Origin: JBGTLU01 sp041743935
GTDB taxonomy: Bacteria; Bacteroidota; Bacteroidia; Sphingobacteriales; Sphingobacteriaceae
Assembly: GCA_041743935.1 (NCBI GenBank)
Contig: JBGTLU010000019.1
Location: forward strand, 1 to 9,597
DNA: 9,597 bases
Reading direction: 5' to 3'
Shown here: positions 5,942-9,597 of the stretch, piece by piece
How the letters are laid out: each line of letters starts with the position of its first letter
Position numbering within the stretch: the stretch's first letter is position 1
The notes under the pieces: generated by a model
What the model was told of the DNA's origin: nothing
Database searches by the model: none
What the model saw: the letters and a program-made list of their open reading frames with translations, nothing else
Translations under genes and position numbers: made by a program

Positions 5942-6736
5942 ATGGAGTCGTTTGAGTTTTTGTTCAGTAACCTTACACTGTTCGATATCATAGATATCCT
6001 TTTGGTAGCGGTGCTCATTTATTTATTTTTCAATCTCATAAAAGGAACCATTGCGGTAAATATATTTATCGGGTTGATTTGTGTGTACTTAGTTTACTTA
6101 ATGGTAAAATCATTAAACATGCAACTCCTTACCAACATGTTCGATAAAGTTGCTGGAGTGGGTGTAATAGCTTTGATTATAGTCTTCCAACAAGAAATAC
6201 GAAGATTTCTGTTACTAATAGGCAAAAACTTAAAAGGCAATAGAAACCGAAGTTGGTTTAAATATTTCTTCAATAAAACCGAATTAAGAGAGGCACAATT
6301 AGCTCAATTACGACCAATTTTAGAAGCGTGTAAAAACATGAAAAAAAATCGGATTGGAGCATTAATAGTTATCGCCAAAGATTTTGAAGAACAAGTTTAC
6401 TTTAATAATGGAGAAGAAATTAATGCCGAAGTAAGTAAGCGATTATTAGAGGCTATTTTTTCTAAAACCAGCCCACTTCACGATGGCGCAGTAATTATTT
6501 CAGAAAATAAAATAAAATCTGCCAGTTGCATTTTACCTCTAACTGATAATACAGAATTACCCGCCCAAATGGGGTTGCGGCACAGAGCCGGAATAGGTAT
6601 CACAGAAAATACCGATGCTGTTGCCATAATTGTATCGGAAGAAACTGGCGAAATTGCTTATACAAAACAGGGAAAGGTAAGAGCAAATATCTCATTGGCA
6701 GAACTAGAACGCTATCTGAATAAAGATTTAAATTAA
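5942..6736 (+). CDS. cdaA: Diadenylate cyclase (c-di-AMP synthase), CdaA type
   Basis: The 264-residue membrane enzyme makes cyclic di-AMP from two ATP. Three N-terminal membrane helices lie at about 13-33, 37-56 and 68-83, ended by FQQEIRRFL (82-90). A linker leads to the DAC domain (about 115-255), which has both catalytic signatures: DGA (181-183) in SPLHDGAVII and RHR (213-215) in LGLRHRAGIG-type context (here MGLRHRAGIG). Length and layout match CdaA/DacA rather than DisA or CdaS. In Firmicutes cdaA sits with cdaR and glmM; here it follows folP by 1 base and no cdaR-like gene is seen, as expected for Bacteroidota. c-di-AMP usually governs potassium and osmolyte transport and cell-wall homeostasis; nothing in the window is an evident effector. 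Confidence 0.95.
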   Translation: MESFEFLFSNLTLFDIIDILLVAVLIYLFFNLIKGTIAVNIFIGLICVYLVYLMVKSLNMQLLTNMFDKVAGVGVIALIIVFQQEIRRFLLLIGKNLKGNRNRSWFKYFFNKTELREAQLAQLRPILEACKNMKKNRIGALIVIAKDFEEQVYFNNGEEINAEVSKRLLEAIFSKTSPLHDGAVIISENKIKSASCILPLTDNTELPAQMGLRHRAGIGITENTDAVAIIVSEETGEIAYTKQGKVRANISLAELERYLNKDLN

Positions 6737-6787
6737 TTTTTTAGATTGATTTGCAGAATTTTAATATATGTCTGTTACATTGCAAGT

Positions 6788-6795
6788 TATTTTTG
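6788..6795 (+). promoter_or_regulatory. Candidate -7 box (TATTTTTG) for the arsenosugar cassette
   Basis: The 108-base gap between cdaA and the cassette contains TATTTTTG, a match to TAnnTTTG. Transcription would start near 6800 and leave a leader of about 45 bases. No terminator hairpin was found after cdaA, so read-through is also possible. A weak inverted repeat (ATGT-CTGTT-ACAT, about 6768-6780) lies just upstream but is too short to call an ArsR-type operator. Confidence 0.35.
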
Positions 6796-6844
6796 AATCT
6801 TTAACGACATTTGAAACGTATTTAATGCAACACAAAAAGTATAC

Positions 6845-7183
6845 ATGAGCAAAACAACCTATTACGATCCAGCAGATTTAAAAAAATTCGGAAATATTAG
6901 CGAATTTCAGCCGGATTTAGCCAAAAAGTTTTTTGATTATTACGGAGAAGTTTTCAAAGAAGGCGCCCTAACCGAGCGCGAAAAAGCCTTAATTGCTTTA
7001 GCCGTTTCACACGTGGTACAATGCCCGTATTGTATTGATGCTTATACTACCGATTGCCTCGAAAAAGGTTCTAACGAAGAACAAATGATGGAAGCCGTAC
7101 ACGTGGGTGCAGCCATAAAAGGTGGCGCAACGCTTGTACATGCCGTTCAAATGATGAACAAAGTGAAAGATTTATCGATGTAA
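6845..7183 (+). CDS. Arsenosugar biosynthesis-associated peroxidase-like protein (carboxymuconolactone decarboxylase/AhpD fold)
   Basis: The 112-residue protein has the single-domain length of the CMD/AhpD-like family. The core is REKALIALAVSHVVQCPYC (45-63), with a likely redox pair Cys60/Cys63 and conserved Glu46 and His56. This is followed by an AIKGGATLVHA-type helix (90-100). In AhpD the second Cys is followed four residues on by a His that relays protons; here that place is Tyr67, with an extra Cys71 nearby. It lies 17 bases before arsS and two genes before arsM, the usual setting of this subfamily. The name reflects that neighbourhood: a direct peroxidase or thiol-reductase activity has not, as far as I know, been shown. 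It may protect or reduce thiol/arsenical intermediates; that is inference. ATG start, A-rich leader. Confidence 0.88.
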   Translation: MSKTTYYDPADLKKFGNISEFQPDLAKKFFDYYGEVFKEGALTEREKALIALAVSHVVQCPYCIDAYTTDCLEKGSNEEQMMEAVHVGAAIKGGATLVHAVQMMNKVKDLSM

Positions 7184-7200
7184 TTAATTAAACAACCTAA

Positions 7201-8250
7201 ATGAAATCATTAAAAGCACGTAAATCTGACCTTGCCGATTCTTTTATTCAATTAGAAGTATTAAACAAGGCAGACGAAAGAGTTTCTAATCTACCTAAAT
7301 TCGAAAATAAATTATCTGGTATCGGGTTATTTCCGTTATTTCCAACTAATATTGATACCCTTCAAATAAACGTTGGTAAAATGTGTAACCAAGTTTGTGC
7401 ACATTGTCACGTGGATGCCGGTCCGGATAGGAAAGAAATAATGACCCGCCTAACCATGCAACAATGTTTAGATGCATTGGCAACATCCACTATTTCTACC
7501 GTTGATTTAACCGGTGGGGCACCAGAGATGAATCCGGATTTCCGTTGGTTTGTGGAAGAAATAACCAAACTAGGTAAAAAAACCATCGTTCGCTGTAATC
7601 TTACCATCATTAGAGCCAATAAAAAGTATTACGATTTACCCGAGTTTTTTAAGAAACATAAAGTAGAAGTAGTATCCTCTTTGCCATATTATACTGCAAC
7701 TAAAACCGATGCGCAACGTGGTGATGGTGTTTTCGAAGATTCCATCAAAGCATTGCAAATGCTAAACGAAGTTGGCTATGGGGTAGAAGGTTCAGGATTA
7801 ATATTAAACCTAGTCTATAATCCTTCTGGGGCATTCCTTCCGCCAGCTCAAAAAGGTTTAGAAACGGATTTTAAACGAGAATTGAAACGCAAATTCGACA
7901 TACAATTTAATAACCTATTTGCCATAACTAATTTGCCGGTAAGCAGATTTTTGGATTACCTGATTGCTAGCGGTAATTACGATGAATACATGGAGAAACT
8001 TGTCAACGCATTTAATCCTATCGCAGCCGAAGGCGTAATGTGTCGTTCCATCATCTCGGTAAGTTGGGATGGTTTTATGTATGATTGCGATTTCAATCAA
8101 ATGCTCGATCTAAAATTAAATCATGGCGCTCCAAACCATATTAGCCAATTTGATATAAATATCTTAAACAAACGAGAAATAATACTCAACCAACATTGCT
8201 ATGGATGTACTGCAGGAGCAGGCTCCAGCTGCGGAGGGGAATTGGTGTAA
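7201..8250 (+). CDS. arsS: Arsenosugar biosynthesis radical SAM protein ArsS
   Basis: The 349-residue radical SAM enzyme is proposed to transfer the 5'-deoxyadenosyl group of SAM to dimethylarsenite. This makes the arsenic-containing nucleoside from which oxo-arsenosugars derive. The [4Fe-4S] motif CxxxCxxC is at Cys62, Cys66 and Cys69 (MCNQVCAHCHVDAGPDR, 61-77). The SAM-binding 'GGAPE' loop is at 105-109 (VDLTGGAPEMNP). The C-terminal half (about 200-349) corresponds to DUF3641 and carries extra cysteines, at 281, 296, 333, 336 and 344, that probably ligate an auxiliary cluster (CRSIISVSWDG; YDCDFNQ; HCYGCTAGAGSSCGG). It sits between the peroxidase-like gene (17 bases) and arsM (37 bases), confirming the pathway. 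Full length, nothing missing. Confidence 0.95.
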   Translation: MKSLKARKSDLADSFIQLEVLNKADERVSNLPKFENKLSGIGLFPLFPTNIDTLQINVGKMCNQVCAHCHVDAGPDRKEIMTRLTMQQCLDALATSTISTVDLTGGAPEMNPDFRWFVEEITKLGKKTIVRCNLTIIRANKKYYDLPEFFKKHKVEVVSSLPYYTATKTDAQRGDGVFEDSIKALQMLNEVGYGVEGSGLILNLVYNPSGAFLPPAQKGLETDFKRELKRKFDIQFNNLFAITNLPVSRFLDYLIASGNYDEYMEKLVNAFNPIAAEGVMCRSIISVSWDGFMYDCDFNQMLDLKLNHGAPNHISQFDINILNKREIILNQHCYGCTAGAGSSCGGELV

Positions 8251-8287
8251 TCAATCATTCAACTTAAAAAACACGATAAATTAATAC

Positions 8288-9259
8288 ATGGAAACGTATT
8301 TAGAAACAACACACGATGTGTACAAAGAGGCTGCACTGAAGCCAGATGTAGGTTTATGCTGCACTACCACTCCGGTATGGGCTTTCCCAGAATTAGATAT
8401 TCCTAAAATAATGTTGGAAATGAACTATGGTTGCGGAAGTACCGTAAACCCAAGAGATTTAGTTCGCAACCCTAATATTTTATATGTTGGCGTAGGTGGT
8501 GGAATGGAAGTTTTACAATTTTCTTATTTCAGCAGAAAAGTAGGTGGAGTTATCGGAGTTGATGTAGTAGATGAGATGTTAACTGCCTGTTCAAATAATT
8601 TAGAATTGGCAGAAAAAACCAATGCTTGGTTTAAGAAAGAATATGTTGATTTACGTAAAGGAGATGCGTTAAATCTACCAGTAGAAGATAATTCCATAGA
8701 TGTAGCTGCACAAAACTGTTTGTTCAATATTTTTAAAGAGCAAGATTTAGATAAAGCTTTGGCAGAAATGTACCGCGTTTTAAAACCACATGGCCGCTTG
8801 GTTATGTCGGACCCAACCTGTGAGCAAGAAATGAACGAAACCTTGAGAAACGATGAGCGCTTGCGTGCATTGTGTCTTACTGGTTCATTAACCATGAAAG
8901 AATACGTTAAAAGATTAACCGAAGCAGGTTTTGGAACGATTGAGATTCGTGCTCGCCGTCCGTACCGCTTATTAGCTCCTGGGCAATACCCAACGGATGA
9001 ATTGATTTATATCGAAAGCTTAGAAGTAGCTGCCATAAAAGACCCAATGCCTGCCGATGGGCCTTGTGTATTTACCGGCAAAACTGCAATCTATTACGGA
9101 ACGGAACAATACTTTGATGACCACAAAGGACATACTCTATTGCAAAATCAGCCATTGGCAGTTTGCGATAAAACAGCTGCGGCTTTAGCCTCACTTAATC
9201 GTCCGGATATTTTCATCACCCCATCCACTTATTTTTATGATGGCGGCGGATGTTGCTAA
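8288..9259 (+). CDS. arsM: Arsenite S-adenosylmethionine methyltransferase, arsenosugar type (ArsM)
   Basis: The 323-residue cytoplasmic enzyme methylates As(III) with SAM to mono- and dimethyl arsenicals, feeding ArsS. The SAM site is YVGVGGGME (66-74), followed by GVDVVDEML (90-98). Three cysteines in the places expected for As(III) binding are Cys49 (MNYGCGST, like YGCGSP of known ArsM), Cys144 (QNCLFNIFK) and Cys196 (ALCLTGS). Compared with detoxifying ArsM, it has an N-terminal Cys24-Cys25 pair (VGLCCTTTPVW) and ends in GGGCC (319-323), with a second Cys pair. The C-terminal part (about 225-323) appears specific to this subfamily. Last gene of the cassette, followed by a strong terminator. 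No ArsR regulator or Acr3/ArsB pump is present in the window. Confidence 0.94.
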   Translation: METYLETTHDVYKEAALKPDVGLCCTTTPVWAFPELDIPKIMLEMNYGCGSTVNPRDLVRNPNILYVGVGGGMEVLQFSYFSRKVGGVIGVDVVDEMLTACSNNLELAEKTNAWFKKEYVDLRKGDALNLPVEDNSIDVAAQNCLFNIFKEQDLDKALAEMYRVLKPHGRLVMSDPTCEQEMNETLRNDERLRALCLTGSLTMKEYVKRLTEAGFGTIEIRARRPYRLLAPGQYPTDELIYIESLEVAAIKDPMPADGPCVFTGKTAIYYGTEQYFDDHKGHTLLQNQPLAVCDKTAAALASLNRPDIFITPSTYFYDGGGCC

Positions 9260-9281
9260 TTAATCTCAAGATTAGATAATT

Positions 9282-9319
9282 AACACGAACCCCCGAGCTT
9301 TAGCTCGGGGGTTCGTGTT
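9282..9319. terminator. Strong hairpin terminator after arsM, bidirectional
   Basis: A 17-bp perfect stem, AACACGAACCCCCGAGC (9282-9298) paired with 9303-9319, has the tetraloop TTTA. It is by far the most GC-rich stretch of the surrounding DNA. It lies between convergent genes (arsM and the amidohydrolase) and ends in TTT on the right and can serve both. Confidence 0.92.
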
Positions 9320-9384
9320 TAAAATACATTTTGGGAGAACCGCAGTATTTTAGAATTTGCTAATCACCAAATCTCCAAATCAAC

Positions 9385-9597
9385 TTATTGTTTATAAATC
9401 TTCCCATCCTTCATCACAAAACTTACTTTTCCCATGGCTGTAATGTCGGTTAGTGGGTTGCCATCTACTGCAATAATATCTGCCAATTTCCCTTTCTCTA
9501 TAGAGCCTAAAATATCCGATACTCCCAATAAATCTGCAGCATTAACCGTAGCGGCTTTGATGGCTTCCATGGCTGGCATACCAGCTTCTACCATGTA
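9385..9597 (-). CDS. Imidazolonepropionase-like amidohydrolase, C-terminal part (cut by window edge)
   Basis: Seventy codons are open from the right edge to a TAA at 9385-9387. Reading continues past the internal Met to the window end, so the first Met seen is not a start. The sequence MVEAGMPAMEAIKAATVNAA, then LLGVSDILGSIEKGKLADI and VMKDGKIYK, is the conserved C-terminal end of metal-dependent amidohydrolases of the imidazolonepropionase-like group. In these, the last barrel helix leads into the small beta-sandwich that closes the TIM barrel. The metal-binding His and Asp residues lie outside the window, so substrate (peptide, imidazolone, xenobiotic) and export signal cannot be judged. 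It converges on arsM across the terminator at 9282 and has no evident link to arsenic chemistry. Confidence 0.9.
   Translation of the reverse strand, partial: YMVEAGMPAMEAIKAATVNAADLLGVSDILGSIEKGKLADIIAVDGNPLTDITAMGKVSFVMKDGKIYKQ

Noticed and set aside
6768..6780. Short inverted repeat ATGT-CTGTT-ACAT as an ArsR operator upstream of the arsenosugar cassette
   Set aside because: Only 4-bp arms, expected by chance in AT-rich DNA, and no arsR gene in the window.
8524..8895. 123-codon minus-strand open frame inside arsM
   Set aside because: Antisense shadow covering the SAM-binding core of arsM; no recognisable protein features.
9282..9319. Palindrome after arsM as a recombination site or IS end
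   Set aside because: Stem-loop with TTTA tetraloop and a T-run between convergent genes is explained by a bidirectional terminator; no transposase or target duplication is present.
1..9597. A single system joining nitric oxide synthase, c-di-AMP synthesis and arsenosugar genes
   Set aside because: They are separated by unrelated genes, strand switches and terminators; nothing in the sequence ties them together beyond proximity.

Overview
The window looks like a chromosomal segment of a member of the Bacteroidota. The DNA is AT-rich and start codons lack Shine-Dalgarno sequences. Several intergenic regions carry the Bacteroidota-type -7 motif TAnnTTTG. The proteins (a two-repeat DUF1599 protein, a BT_3928-type DoxX/thioredoxin-like protein, and FolP next to CdaA) are typical of that phylum. 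No genus can be named from the sequence. No IS element, integrase, CRISPR array, tRNA or rRNA was seen.

Layout. Bases 1-314 (minus) hold the N-terminal third of a bacterial nitric oxide synthase oxygenase, cut by the window edge. A small membrane protein of the superinfection-immunity (Imm)/SHOCT type follows on the minus strand (443-757). A lipoprotein of unknown role sits on the plus strand (950-1702). From 5049 down to 1737 on the minus strand lies a compact, probably co-transcribed block: DUF1599 protein, BT_3928-like DoxX/MauE protein, a DppB/OppB-type ABC permease, and shikimate kinase. Its members are joined by ATGA and TAATG overlaps. It ends at a hairpin shared with the lipoprotein gene. 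Divergently, on the plus strand, are folP (dihydropteroate synthase) and cdaA (diadenylate cyclase, c-di-AMP synthesis), 1 base apart.

Bases 6845-9259 (plus) hold the most distinctive part: a three-gene arsenosugar-biosynthesis cassette. It encodes a carboxymuconolactone-decarboxylase/AhpD-fold peroxidase-like protein, the radical SAM enzyme ArsS, and the arsenite methyltransferase ArsM, closed by a strong 17-bp-stem terminator. ArsM is expected to methylate As(III). ArsS is expected to add the 5'-deoxyadenosyl group of SAM to dimethylarsenic, giving the nucleoside precursor of arsenosugars. The small protein is a consistent partner whose job is not known. At the right edge (9385-9597, minus) is the C-terminus of an imidazolonepropionase-like amidohydrolase.

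Most of the window is ordinary housekeeping. The items most worth a second look are the arsenosugar cassette and its unexplained peroxidase-like member, the nitric oxide synthase fragment, and the divergent promoter region at about 5049-5090, where both flanking genes appear to use non-ATG starts.
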